From CAWFMO01 sp963817065 (GTDB lineage Bacteria; Actinomycetota; Thermoleophilia; Solirubrobacterales; 70-9), in NCBI GenBank assembly GCA_963817065.1, contig CAWFMO010000001.1, positions 1,798,001 to 1,862,000 of the forward strand: DNA of 64,000 nt, in the 5' to 3' direction. A model generated the notes under the pieces. That model did not search any database. It was given only the letters and a program-made list of their open reading frames with translations, and had not been told where the DNA came from. The position numbers were made by a program, and so were the translations under genes. Below, in pieces: positions 19,282 through 28,753 of this stretch. Numbering within the stretch: position 1 is the first letter of the stretch; each line of letters starts with the position of its first letter.

Positions 19282-19979
19282 GCGAAGTCGAGGAACCGGC
19301 CGCAGAGCGCGCGGCCGAGCCCGTTCCAAGCGTCGATCCTGGACGCGGTCTCCCGGCGCAGGGCTTCCTGGTCGAGACCGATCGCGACCGCGTCCTCGTC
19401 GCTGCGGTAGTCGTCGATCCAGCGCTCGGCGTCGCCTGCCGAAACCTCGGCGTGAAACTGGATCCCCCACGCCGCCTCGGTGCGGAAGGCCTGCAGGCAG
19501 ACCGGGCTGGTCGCGAGGACCGTGGACCCCGGCGGCGGCGAGCACGCGTAGCTGTGCCATTGAAAGGCGTCGAACTCGCCGGGCAGCGATCCGAGCAGCC
19601 GATCCTCACGGCCCTCCGGCGTCAGCTCGACCCCGCTCCACCCGATCTCGGGCTCGCTCGCCCGCGCGACATCGCCGCCGGCGGCCTCGGCGACAAGCTG
19701 GCATCCGAGGCACATCCCGAGCAGCGGGGTCCTCGCCTCGACGAGCTCGGCGAGGATCCGCTTCTCGGCCTCGAGCCAGGGGTGATGCACGGTGTCGCCG
19801 ACGTTCATCGAGCCGCCGAAGACCATCGCGGCGCCGTAGGCCCCGGGATCTCGCGGAGGCTCGGGCATGCGCTCGGGGTGCCATTCCTCGAGCTCGACTC
19901 CCCGGCGCCGAGCCTCCTCGGCGAAGACGCCCGGACCGGCGTCGGACTGTTGGACGATCGCTAGGGCGGGAGCTAGCAG
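19248..19979 (-). CDS. Class I glutamine amidotransferase-like protein (no canonical start)
   Basis: A GMP-synthase-type amidotransferase domain of about 243 residues. The nucleophile cysteine is in PLLGMCLGCQLVAEAAGG, the oxyanion region is MVFGGSMNVGD, and the catalytic histidine-glutamate is in WGIQFHAEVSAG. The conserved first strand reads ALAIVQQSDAGPGVF, yet no ATG, GTG or TTG lies before it for about 60 codons. The best candidate is a CTG that overlaps the stop of the preceding secreted-protein gene. Translation by coupling, a rare start or a sequence error are all possible. The substrate is unknown; homologues act on gamma-glutamyl or carbamoyl compounds. Confidence 0.7.
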   Translation of the reverse strand: MLAPALAIVQQSDAGPGVFAEEARRRGVELEEWHPERMPEPPRDPGAYGAAMVFGGSMNVGDTVHHPWLEAEKRILAELVEARTPLLGMCLGCQLVAEAAGGDVARASEPEIGWSGVELTPEGREDRLLGSLPGEFDAFQWHSYACSPPPGSTVLATSPVCLQAFRTEAAWGIQFHAEVSAGDAERWIDDYRSDEDAVAIGLDQEALRRETASRIDAWNGLGRALCGRFLDFAYSGSSEIGVT

Positions 19980-20473
19980 CCGGCGCTGCCGAACGAGTAC
20001 TGGTTGCTGCCGAAGACGACCCCGAACGGCCCGAACGTCGCGGTCAGGGCGTTGAAGGTCGGCGGCGAGGCGTCGGGTCCCGGGGTGCCGTCGCTGTAGA
20101 TGCTGAGGAAGTTGCCCGTGCTCAGGCCGACGACGCCGCTCGAGCCCGCCTGGTTCAGGACCTTCCACGTGCCGTTGTAGCTCGTCTGGTAGAGGAAGTC
20201 GCCGTTGTAGTCGGTCTTGACGAAGCTGTAGGTGCCGTTGCGGCAGAACGCCCAGCGCTCGGTCCCCGGGGTGGTCCCGGGGATCGTCCGGTTGAGGCTC
20301 TTGCCGGCGAGGATCTTGGCGATCCCGGAGAGTCCCTTCTTCTTCTTCTTTTTCTTCTTCTTCGCGGTCGAGGCGAGGGGGGCGTCGGAGGCGGCGGCGA
20401 CCTCGGCGGCGACCGTGCCGGCGGTGAGCGCGGCGGTCGCGGCGAGGACGGCGATCAGGCGGCTACTGGGCAT
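19973..20473 (-). CDS. Secreted protein with nine-lysine run after the signal peptide
   Basis: A 166-residue exported protein. A signal peptide covers about residues 1-26 (LIAVLAATAALTAGTVAAEV). Residues 38-46 are nine consecutive lysines, followed by GLSGIAKILAGKSLNRT and a beta-rich domain with repeated aromatic segments (RWAFCRNGTYSFVKTDYNGDF, TWKVLNQ). Two cysteines, one at the very end, could pair. The globular part looks like a small lipocalin-like or META-type barrel, but no family is certain. GGAAGG precedes the ATG. The lysine run resembles the tails of two beta-helix proteins in this window and may contact anionic wall polymers. Confidence 0.75.
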   Translation of the reverse strand: MPSSRLIAVLAATAALTAGTVAAEVAAASDAPLASTAKKKKKKKKKGLSGIAKILAGKSLNRTIPGTTPGTERWAFCRNGTYSFVKTDYNGDFLYQTSYNGTWKVLNQAGSSGVVGLSTGNFLSIYSDGTPGPDASPPTFNALTATFGPFGVVFGSNQYSFGSAGC

Positions 20474-20533
20474 CAAATTCCTTCCCTGCTTCGTGTTTTC
20501 CCTGGGCAAAGACGCTCGCAGTTTACAAAGCGG

Positions 20534-20953
20534 TCAGCGACCGGCACGCGCGAGAACCTCGTCGAGGACGGCGGCGCGGTCGGCGGAGCCGAATCGCGAG
20601 TCGAGCTCGCTCGCGATCTCCTCGCGGCCCTTGCCGTCGATCGCGAGCTTCATTGCGACAAGGCGCGTGGCGCCCGTGTCCTCGACCGAGATCTGGGGCG
20701 GCGGGACCGGGTCCGGCTGCGGGGGCGGCGAAGGGTCGGGCGCCGGCGCGGGGGGCGGCCCCGGGGTCGGCGGCGGGCTCGGAGTCGGGGTCTCGGCGAC
20801 CGGCTCGGGAGCGGCGGGCGCCTCCTCCACCGCGGCGAGCGTGCTGCGCAGCGCCTCGACCTGCCCGATCACCCGATCGAGCTCGCCGCGAGCGCGCTCG
20901 GCGGCGGCGCCGATCTCGCGCAGGCGCCTATCGACCTGGTCGGGACTCGACAT
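20534..20953 (-). CDS. Coiled-coil/proline-linker protein, unknown function
   Basis: A 139-residue protein with three parts: a helical, probably coiled-coil N-terminus (residues 1-45, RRLREIGAAAERARGELDR), a low-complexity Pro/Ala/Glu linker (about 46-90), and a C-terminal helical domain of about 45 residues (KLAIDGKGREEIASELDSRF) that resembles a small three-helix module. No signal peptide. Its ATG overlaps the stop of the upstream lipoprotein gene (TGATG), so the two are expressed together; a cytosolic partner to a membrane-anchored small lipoprotein is plausible but unproven. Confidence 0.65.
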   Translation of the reverse strand: MSSPDQVDRRLREIGAAAERARGELDRVIGQVEALRSTLAAVEEAPAAPEPVAETPTPSPPPTPGPPPAPAPDPSPPPQPDPVPPPQISVEDTGATRLVAMKLAIDGKGREEIASELDSRFGSADRAAVLDEVLARAGR

Positions 20954-21216
20954 CAGGGCGCCTCCACGGATCCGTCGAGGTTGCGGCACGGCGGCGGGCC
21001 CTCGGAGCAGAGCGGCAGGTCGGCGGTCTCGCCGCCGGTCGGCCCGGGCCCGGTGGCCTCGGTCTCGCTCGGCTGCGAGATCGTCGGCTCGGGGGCGGGA
21101 GCGCTGACGGTCTCGGTCAGCGTCTCGGTGACCGTCTTCTCCTCGTCGCCGCCACAACCGACGGCCGGAATAGCCAGCGCCAGTACGGCCAAGGCTGCGA
21201 GAAGTGTGCGGGTCAT
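20953..21216 (-). CDS. Small predicted lipoprotein
   Basis: An 87-residue exported protein. The N-terminus RTLLAALAVLALAIPAVGC is a lipoprotein signal with the modified cysteine after AVG, followed by GGDEEKTVTET and a Thr/Glu/Pro-rich region, then two cysteines (LCSEGPPPC) near the end. It has no recognisable enzymatic domain. The ATG before TRTLL is chosen because it starts the signal peptide. It is translationally coupled to the coiled-coil gene downstream through a one-base stop/start overlap. Confidence 0.65.
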   Translation of the reverse strand: MTRTLLAALAVLALAIPAVGCGGDEEKTVTETLTETVSAPAPEPTISQPSETEATGPGPTGGETADLPLCSEGPPPCRNLDGSVEAP

Positions 21217-21377
21217 CGCCCGAAAGTCTTTCACTCCGCGACCCGCGATGCGCCGGCCGACGCGAAGCGGCGCCGAGTCTCGCGCCCCGATCCGCCCAGC
21301 CACTGCGGCATGTAACAATTCCAGTCGTCGAGCAGCGAGGATGCTCGCGGTGCTGCGCTTCCTCGAGGGGCTGAGGC

Positions 21378-22349
21378 TTACCAGTAGCTGCCGCGGGTGG
21401 CGCGCGCGAACGCCTGCTCGGCCGCGCTCACGTCCTCCTCCCCGGCGCCCGGCTCCCCGTCCTTGCCACTATCGGGCTCGCGGAACATCCGGAATCCGCG
21501 GTTGCGGACCGTGTCCATCATCCGCGGCGTGACCGCGTCGGCGAACGCTGCGGCGTGGCCGAACGGCGGCACGACGCGCCGCGGCCTGCGCACGAGCGCG
21601 TCGGAGATCATCTCCCCGGCCTCCTCAGGGCTCAGCGCCGGGAAGTTCTTGTAGATCCCGGTCGGGGCGATCATCGGCGTCCGGACGAGCGGCATGTGGA
21701 TCGTCGTCAGCCGCACCCCCTGATTCGAGACCTCGGCCTGGATCGAGTCCGAGAGCGTGTCGAGCGCGGACTTGGAGGCGATGTAGGCGCCGAAACGAGG
21801 CACCCGCGTCTGCACCCCCATCGTCGAGATGTTGACGATCTGTCCGCTCTTGTGCTCGCGCATCCCCGGCAGGAAGGCGAGGATCAGGCGGACCGCGGCG
21901 AAGTAGTTGAGCTGCATCGTGCGCTCGAAGTCATGGAAGCGGTCGTAGGACTCGTCGATCGCGCGGCGGATCGAGCGGCCCGCGTTGTTGACGAGGACGT
22001 CGACCCCGCCGTGCTCGGCGAGCACCTTGGCGGTCAGCGCGTCGATCTCCGCGTAGTCGGTCAGGTCGCAGGGGTAGGCCTGCGCGGTGCCGCCGTCGGC
22101 CTCGATCTCGGCGGCGAGCGCCTCGAGCTTGTCGGCGCTCCGCGCGACGAGCAGGACCTTGCCCCCCGCCGCTCCGATCTGCCGCGCCGCGGCCTCGCCG
22201 ATCCCCGACGAGGCGCCGGTGATCAGCACGACCTTGCCGACCATCGCTTCCTGCAACGAGCGCTCGCTGACCGGCAGGCCGACCGGCCGCATCGCGAGCG
22301 AGTTCATCCGCTTCGCCACCCGGCGGGTGGCGCGCTGGAGGGGATTCAC
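21378..22349 (-). CDS. SDR-family oxidoreductase (acyl reductase-like)
   Basis: A 323-residue NADP-type short-chain dehydrogenase. TGASSGIG begins near residue 44, VARSADKLEAL follows the second strand (arginine favours NADPH), NNAG is present, and the catalytic set is NISTMG and YIASKSALD. An N-terminal arm of about 35 basic residues and a C-terminal extension of about 70 residues (RRPRRVVPPFGHAAAFAD) resemble the SDR half of actinobacterial fatty-acyl reductases and related membrane-associated enzymes. The substrate is probably a lipid. A GTG start is used; an ATG at MNSLAM is possible. It follows uvrB on the same strand. Confidence 0.82.
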   Translation of the reverse strand: MNPLQRATRRVAKRMNSLAMRPVGLPVSERSLQEAMVGKVVLITGASSGIGEAAARQIGAAGGKVLLVARSADKLEALAAEIEADGGTAQAYPCDLTDYAEIDALTAKVLAEHGGVDVLVNNAGRSIRRAIDESYDRFHDFERTMQLNYFAAVRLILAFLPGMREHKSGQIVNISTMGVQTRVPRFGAYIASKSALDTLSDSIQAEVSNQGVRLTTIHMPLVRTPMIAPTGIYKNFPALSPEEAGEMISDALVRRPRRVVPPFGHAAAFADAVTPRMMDTVRNRGFRMFREPDSGKDGEPGAGEEDVSAAEQAFARATRGSYW

Positions 22350-22359
22350 GGAGTGGATC

Positions 22360-24357
<1,998 letters not shown>

Positions 24358-24363
24358 TTGCTC

Positions 24364-24369
24364 AAGATA
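24364..24369 (-). promoter_or_regulatory. -10 box of uvrB (leaderless)
   Basis: TATCTT on the minus strand lies 6 bases before the GTG of uvrB. Confidence 0.4.
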
Positions 24370-24397
24370 GCGGTGGCCCGGGACCGGCCCGCGTGGG

Positions 24398-24694
24398 TCA
24401 GGCGCCGGCGGCGCCGTCCTCGAGCGCGCGCCGGAGCTCGAGCGGCGCCAAGCCCTCGACCCGGACCAGCTTGTCGCGGGTCTTGTGGCCGCTGACGATC
24501 GTCACCTGGCGCTTCGGGATACCCGCCTTGCTCGCGATCACCCGGCGCAGCGCGTCGTTGGCGCGGTTCTCGATCGGCCGCGCCTTGACGCGCACCAAAA
24601 GGGCGCCGTTGCGCTGCCCGGCGATCTCGTCGCGCTTCGCGCGCGGTTGAAGTCGTATGGAGATCTTTGCGGCCACGTCCCGATTGTTCCGCAT
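24398..24694 (-). CDS. DUF167 (YggU) family protein
   Basis: A 98-residue cytosolic protein of the DUF167/YggU family, whose role is unknown. The typical core is present: ISIRLQPRAKRDEIAG, LLVRVKARPIENRANDALRRVIA and KRQVTIVSGHKTRDKLVRVEG. The family often sits beside cell-division or YggT genes; here it lies between uvrB and a riboswitch-bearing intergenic region. The ATG before RNNRDVAAK is the nearest good start; a longer form would add 14 unconserved residues. Length is normal. Confidence 0.85.
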   Translation of the reverse strand: MRNNRDVAAKISIRLQPRAKRDEIAGQRNGALLVRVKARPIENRANDALRRVIASKAGIPKRQVTIVSGHKTRDKLVRVEGLAPLELRRALEDGAAGA

Positions 24695-24837
24695 CGGCGG
24701 ACTCGGGCCCGAGCCCGACGCGGACACGATGTCCATCTACCCAAGACCGAGGATTTTTCACCCAGCCGCCCAAAACGTCGCCCGGCCTCGATAAGTTGCC
24801 GGGGCAATCGAAAACCTGCCCAATCGCGCCGGTGGCG

Positions 24838-24954
24838 CGAGCGGGGGACCCACTGGAGCGCGAGCTCCGCGGGGCGAATCGGACCGAGGGTCCGTAGCGC
24901 AACTCTTTCAGCGCGAGCCCGTCAGCTAACCCCGTCGGCCCGAGAAAGAGAGGT
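24838..24954 (+). promoter_or_regulatory. Cyclic di-AMP riboswitch (ydaO-yuaA class)
   Basis: Several sequence blocks I associate with the ydaO-yuaA motif occur in order: GGGGGACCCA, GGGGCGAATC, GTAGCGCAACTC and GCCCGTCAGCTAACC followed by CCGTCGGC. Perfect stems join them: GGAGC-GCGA-GCTCC (24855-24868), CGGACC-GAG-GGTCCG (24880-24894), and CTCTTTC (24903-24909) with GAAAGAG (24944-24950). The last arm overlaps the ribosome site AGAGG (24949-24953) of the next small reading frame, so ligand binding could hide it. Known members sense c-di-AMP and usually shut off potassium transport or wall-hydrolase genes. Confidence 0.8.
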
Positions 24955-24959
24955 CCCGG

Positions 24960-25049
24960 ATGACCGAAATCCCGCTGTTCGCCTACACCACGGCGATGAT
25001 CTTCGGAGTTGGCTGCGCCGTCGCGGTGCTGTTCGCCGCCGCCGGCTGA
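24960..25049 (+). CDS. 29-residue membrane peptide under riboswitch control
   Basis: A short reading frame starting 6 bases after AGAGG and encoding 29 residues: a polar start (MTEIPLF), a hydrophobic segment of about 20 residues (TAMIFGVGCAVAVLFAAAG) and an immediate stop. It would make a single-span membrane peptide. Its size recalls KdpF, the small subunit of the potassium pump, but the KdpF motifs are absent and no kdpA follows. The only support for translation is the ribosome site, the codon use and the riboswitch directly in front. It is too short for confident family assignment. Confidence 0.5.
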   Translation: MTEIPLFAYTTAMIFGVGCAVAVLFAAAG

Positions 25050-25093
25050 GCGACGCTCACATCGCGTTCACAAGCGCCGGCGCCCCTGGGGGG

Positions 25094-25099
25094 TAGCTT
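25094..25099 (+). promoter_or_regulatory. -10 box of the alarmone-hydrolase-like gene (leaderless)
   Basis: TAGCTT lies 6 bases before the GTG. This would give the gene its own promoter, separate from riboswitch read-through. Confidence 0.4.
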
Positions 25100-25105
25100 G
25101 TCAGC

Positions 25106-25633
25106 GTGAGCGCCGACGCACCCGAGTTCCTGCGCGGGTCTCCGCTGCTCGAGGGGGCCTACTCGATGGCGACCGCCGCGCATCACGGTCCGCGCCGCGA
25201 GGGCGACACCGACATCGACCATCCGGTCGCGGTGGCCGAGCTGCTCAGCGCCGAGGGCTTCGACCCCCAGATCGTCGCCGCGGCGCTGCTCCACGACGTG
25301 GTCGAGGACACGGCCACGGAGACCGGCGAGATCGAGCAGCGCTTCGGGCCCGAGGTCGCGCTGCTCGTCGCCGAGATGACCGAGGACGAGGAGATCGAGC
25401 CTTACGAGCGACGCAAGGCCGAGCACCGCGAGCGCGTCGCCCGCGACCGCAGGTCGGCGGCGATCTACGCCGCCGACAAGCTCGCGAAGACTCGCCGCAT
25501 CGAGGATCCGAGCCAGAGCTCCGAGCAGCAGATCGAGCACTACTCGCGCACGCTCGACAAGCTCTGCGACACGCATCCGGACCTGCCGTTCCTCGGCGAT
25601 CTGAGCGAGGAGCTCGCGCGCCTGACCGCCTAG
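25106..25633 (+). CDS. HD-domain protein, SpoT/MESH1-like small alarmone hydrolase
   Basis: A 175-residue HD-superfamily phosphohydrolase consisting of the hydrolase domain alone. The metal ligands are clear: His39 (DIDHPVAVAE), His63-Asp64 with Glu67-Asp68 in LLHDVVEDT, and Asp124 in YAADKLAKTR. The HDxxED signature is characteristic of the (p)ppGpp hydrolase half of RelA/SpoT and of stand-alone MESH1-type enzymes, so removal of guanosine alarmones is the likely role. No synthetase or TGS/ACT domain is attached. It lies 56 bases after a c-di-AMP-controlled peptide gene; its own promoter seems to overlap that gap. Confidence 0.82.
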   Translation: MSADAPEFLRGSPLLEGAYSMATAAHHGPRREGDTDIDHPVAVAELLSAEGFDPQIVAAALLHDVVEDTATETGEIEQRFGPEVALLVAEMTEDEEIEPYERRKAEHRERVARDRRSAAIYAADKLAKTRRIEDPSQSSEQQIEHYSRTLDKLCDTHPDLPFLGDLSEELARLTA

Positions 25634-25640
25634 CTCGCCG

Positions 25641-27380
25641 CTACTTCTTCTTTCGCTTCTTCTTGCACTTCTTCTTCTTCTTCTTGGCCGTGGCGGCGCG
25701 CTTGCCCTTTTTCTTCTTCTTCTTGCACTTCTTCGCCACGGTGCCGGGCGGGGCGGCCGCCGGGGGCGCCGGGACGACGACCGGCACCACGAGCTCGTAG
25801 GCGCCGATGTCGCAGCCGGCCCCCTGCGGGCGGACGATCCCGCGCTGATCGGCGCCGGGACAGTTGGCCGCGCCGAATGAGATCCGGTCCAGGGCCGGGC
25901 TGCCGGCGGGCAGCGCCATCGTCTGGGTCGGGCCCCCGTTCGACGCCAGCGCGCCGAGCTGCGGATCCGAGGCCGCGAAGCCGGCCGGGCACGCGAGGCT
26001 CGCCGGGAAGCCGATGTTGCGCTGGCCGTCGACGATCGTGCCGCTGCAGTTCGAGTCGTCGCCGGGGGGCGCGGTGTTCGAATCGAGGATCGAGTTCGCG
26101 AGCGTGAACGTGCCCGAGGTCCGCACGACGCCACCGCCATCGCCGTCGCCGCCCGGCGGGGACCCGGCGCCACCGGCGAGGACCGCGTTTCCCTCGACCG
26201 TCGCGTTGTTCGCGGTCACGGTTGCGCCCCCGGTTCCCGCGATCCCGCCGCCCGAACCGGCGTCGCCCCCGTCGCCGCCCAGGTTGCCGCCCGTTCCGCC
26301 CCCGCCCGCGGTATTGCCGGTGATCGTCGTGTTCGCGACCGTAAGCGTCGCGCCGTCGAGCAGGACCCCGCCGCCGTTGTTCCCGCCCCCGGCGTTGCTG
26401 CCCGCGAGGCCGCCGACGCCGTCTCCACCGCTACCCGCGACGTTGAGGACGATCGTCGAGTCGACGACGTTGGTTGTGCTTCCGGCGCCGGCCAGACCGC
26501 CGCCGCCACCGCCAGACCGCCCCTCGCCGCCGGATTGGAGCCCGCCGCCGCCGAGCCCCCCGCCGCCGCCGTCGCCCGCGATATTGGACGCCACCGTCGA
26601 GCGGGTCACGTTGACCACTGAGGTTCCCTGGCTGTGGATCGCTCCCCCGAACCCGCCCTGCCCGCCGTTGCCGCCCGTGCCGGCGCTGGGACCTGTTCCG
26701 ATGGCTCCGCCCGTTCCGCCCTGCCCGGCGTCCCCCGCGAAGTTGCCGGCGAGGTTCGAGTCGGTCACGCTCGTGGTCGAGTCGGTGCTCGCGAAGATCG
26801 CGCCGCCTTCGCCGCCGGAACCGCCGGCGCCGCCCGTTTGGCCGGGGGTCGCCCCCACGCCGGGCGCCCCGGCGACGCCGCTGCCCCCGTCGCCGGCGGC
26901 GTTGCCGGTCACCGTCACCGAATCGAGATTGACGGTCGACTCGTTGTTCAAGATCGCGCCTCCGTCGGCCCCCGCAGCGCCGGTCCCGGCCGCCCCGTCA
27001 ATCGGGTCGCCGCCGGTCAGGGTCAGGTCCTCGATCGTCACCGTGACGCCCTGGGTGACCAGGCCGATCGTGAAGACGCGTGAAGCGGTGCCGGCCCCGG
27101 CCTGAGCGTTGACCGTCGTAGCCCCCGCTCCCTGGCCCCGGATCCTGACGCTCTTGTCGATCGGGATCTCGTTGTCGAGCAGCGGGCCGACGCCGGAGTC
27201 GATGATCACCGTGTCGCCGCCGCCGGGATTCGCGTCGTTGATCGCCTTGCGCAGCGAGCCGTTGCCGGCGTTCATGTTGTTGACGACGTGGATGTCGGCT
27301 GCCGAGGCGGCGGCCGGGACGATCACGAGTACGCAGGTTGCGGCGACCAAGGCCGAAGCGGCGTCCCTGGCGATTCTCAT
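25641..27380 (-). CDS. Glycine-rich secreted beta-helix protein with Lys/Cys tail
   Basis: A 579-residue exported protein. A signal peptide (to about residue 28, ending ASAAD) is followed by a right-handed parallel beta-helix with the CSLREAI-like opening NGSLRKAINDANPGGGDTV. The helix is packed with GGxGG loops containing polymorphic-toxin-free, pectate-lyase-like coils (VNLDSVTVTGN, VNVTRSTVASN, LTVANTTITGN). It ends in the DIGAYEL sequence of choice-of-anchor Q proteins, then a Val/Pro spacer and a tail of about 30 residues that is nearly all lysine with three cysteines. AGGGAG precedes the ATG. Probably a surface structural protein; no catalytic residues are evident. Confidence 0.85.
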   Translation of the reverse strand: MRIARDAASALVAATCVLVIVPAAASAADIHVVNNMNAGNGSLRKAINDANPGGGDTVIIDSGVGPLLDNEIPIDKSVRIRGQGAGATTVNAQAGAGTASRVFTIGLVTQGVTVTIEDLTLTGGDPIDGAAGTGAAGADGGAILNNESTVNLDSVTVTGNAAGDGGSGVAGAPGVGATPGQTGGAGGSGGEGGAIFASTDSTTSVTDSNLAGNFAGDAGQGGTGGAIGTGPSAGTGGNGGQGGFGGAIHSQGTSVVNVTRSTVASNIAGDGGGGGLGGGGLQSGGEGRSGGGGGGLAGAGSTTNVVDSTIVLNVAGSGGDGVGGLAGSNAGGGNNGGGVLLDGATLTVANTTITGNTAGGGGTGGNLGGDGGDAGSGGGIAGTGGATVTANNATVEGNAVLAGGAGSPPGGDGDGGGVVRTSGTFTLANSILDSNTAPPGDDSNCSGTIVDGQRNIGFPASLACPAGFAASDPQLGALASNGGPTQTMALPAGSPALDRISFGAANCPGADQRGIVRPQGAGCDIGAYELVVPVVVPAPPAAAPPGTVAKKCKKKKKKGKRAATAKKKKKKCKKKRKKK

Positions 27381-27416
27381 CGCTCTCCCTGAAGCATCCG
27401 TGCGAGTCTACTGTCG

Positions 27417-27788
27417 ATGTCGCTCTCCCAGAAGCTGCTCTCGGGCTTCTTCCTCTTCGCAGGGGTTATGCACTTCCTGCGGCCGAAGGAGTACGAGGTC
27501 ACCGTCCCGCCGCAGAGCCCGATCCCGCCCAAGGAGGCGGTTCAGTGGAGCGGCGTCGCCGAGATCGCCGGCGGTCTCGCCGTCACGAGCGCCGCGACGC
27601 GCCCGGCGGCGCGCTGGTGGCTGCTCGGGCTGCTGGCCGCGGTCTTCCCGGCCAACGTCTACATGGCGACGAGCCCCGAGAAGATCCGGGGCCTCGACCT
27701 CGACCGGATCCCGCGCTGGGCGCTCTGGGCGCGGCTCCCGCTCCAGCCGCTGATGATGCTCTGGGTCTGGCGCGCGACCGCCGAATGA
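27417..27788 (+). CDS. DoxX-like small membrane protein
   Basis: A 123-residue integral membrane protein with four predicted helices. FLFAGVMHFLRPKEYEVTVPP near the start and WSGVAEIAGGLAV in the second helix match the DoxX/DoxD-like family, in which the conserved glutamate of the GxxEixGG motif lies in the membrane. The function is unknown, with links to oxidative stress and quinone-related redox in some bacteria. The ATG is close to the divergent beta-helix gene. Its stop overlaps the start of the YHYH gene (ATGA), which makes the two a translational pair. Confidence 0.8.
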   Translation: MSLSQKLLSGFFLFAGVMHFLRPKEYEVTVPPQSPIPPKEAVQWSGVAEIAGGLAVTSAATRPAARWWLLGLLAAVFPANVYMATSPEKIRGLDLDRIPRWALWARLPLQPLMMLWVWRATAE

Positions 27789-28753
27789 AACCGCGGCTTC
27801 TCGTGCTCGCGGGCATCGCCGCGCTCTCGGGGCTGGCCTCGCTGTTCGCGTTCGGCGGCGGGCCGACGATCGTCTCCGGCGCCGCGACCAAGTCCGCGAC
27901 CGGGCTCCCGGACCTGACCCAGCTGCCGCTCGGCGACGGGAAGTCGAGCACGGCCGGGTCCGGGCGCGACGTCCTCTATCTCTGCCGCAGCCAGACCGGA
28001 GGCGGCGGCGCACAGACCAACGGTCCCTGGATCCACGGCTCGACCTACGACCTGACGGCGAAGTTCGTCGTCGACGGCAGCGTCGCCTGGCCCAACGCGC
28101 GGTTCAAGAAGAAGGTCGTGAAGACGCTGCTGAGACTGACCGGCAACGGCCTGCCGACCAACCACAACACGGGCGCCTTCCCCGTCGCGGCCACCGACGA
28201 CGCCGCCACGGTCGACCGCAACCCGAACACGATCTCGGCCCAGAGCATCGCCCTGAAGCTCGCCGCAAAGCCCAAGCGGCTGAAGCGGCCGCAGTGCACC
28301 GGCGGCGAGGTCGGGATCGCGACCAACGGCGTCGCGATCTTCAACGCGGTCGACGCCGAGGGCCGCGACGCGGTCGCGCACGAGGTCCAGGACAGCTGTT
28401 CGGGCCACCCGCAGGGCTCGGGCGTCTACCACTACCACGGGCTCCCCGCCTGCCTCGCCGGCGCGACCGGCAACGCGCACTCGAAACAGATCGGCTGGGC
28501 GTACGACGGATTCCCCATCTACGGGCCGCTCGGCGAGCGCGGCGTCTACATGAGCAACGCCAAGCTCGACGCCTGCCACGGGCACACCCACTCGATCAAC
28601 TACCAGGGCGAGAAGCAGAAGCTCTTCCACTACCACGCCAACTTCGAGTTCCCATACACGCTCGGGTGCTACCGCGGCAAGGCGGTGCAACCAACGCCGG
28701 CCGGCGGCGGGGCCCCACCGACCGGGCCGCCTCCTCCCCCGGCGGGCCCTTAG
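27785..28753 (+). CDS. Secreted YHYH-domain protein
   Basis: A 322-residue exported protein. An N-terminal hydrophobic segment (LVLAGIAALSGLASLFAF) serves as signal or anchor. The YHYH domain is named for the motif seen here as GVYHYHGLP; further family pieces are the region GIATNGVAIFN, SKQIGWAYDGFPIYGP and ACHGHTHS...FHYHANFEFPYTLGCYRG, rich in histidine and cysteine and thus a probable metal site. The C-terminus is a Pro/Gly tail. The function of the family is not established. The ATG overlaps the DoxX stop; the stop overlaps the convergent transglycosylase stop. Confidence 0.85.
   Translation: MKPRLLVLAGIAALSGLASLFAFGGGPTIVSGAATKSATGLPDLTQLPLGDGKSSTAGSGRDVLYLCRSQTGGGGAQTNGPWIHGSTYDLTAKFVVDGSVAWPNARFKKKVVKTLLRLTGNGLPTNHNTGAFPVAATDDAATVDRNPNTISAQSIALKLAAKPKRLKRPQCTGGEVGIATNGVAIFNAVDAEGRDAVAHEVQDSCSGHPQGSGVYHYHGLPACLAGATGNAHSKQIGWAYDGFPIYGPLGERGVYMSNAKLDACHGHTHSINYQGEKQKLFHYHANFEFPYTLGCYRGKAVQPTPAGGGAPPTGPPPPPAGP

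Noticed and set aside
19973..20473. Phenylalanine-rich plus-strand frame across the lysine run
   Set aside because: It is only the antisense of the poly-lysine codons.
24960..25049. The 29-residue peptide as KdpF
   Set aside because: Size fits but KdpF motifs are absent and no kdpA/kdpB follows.
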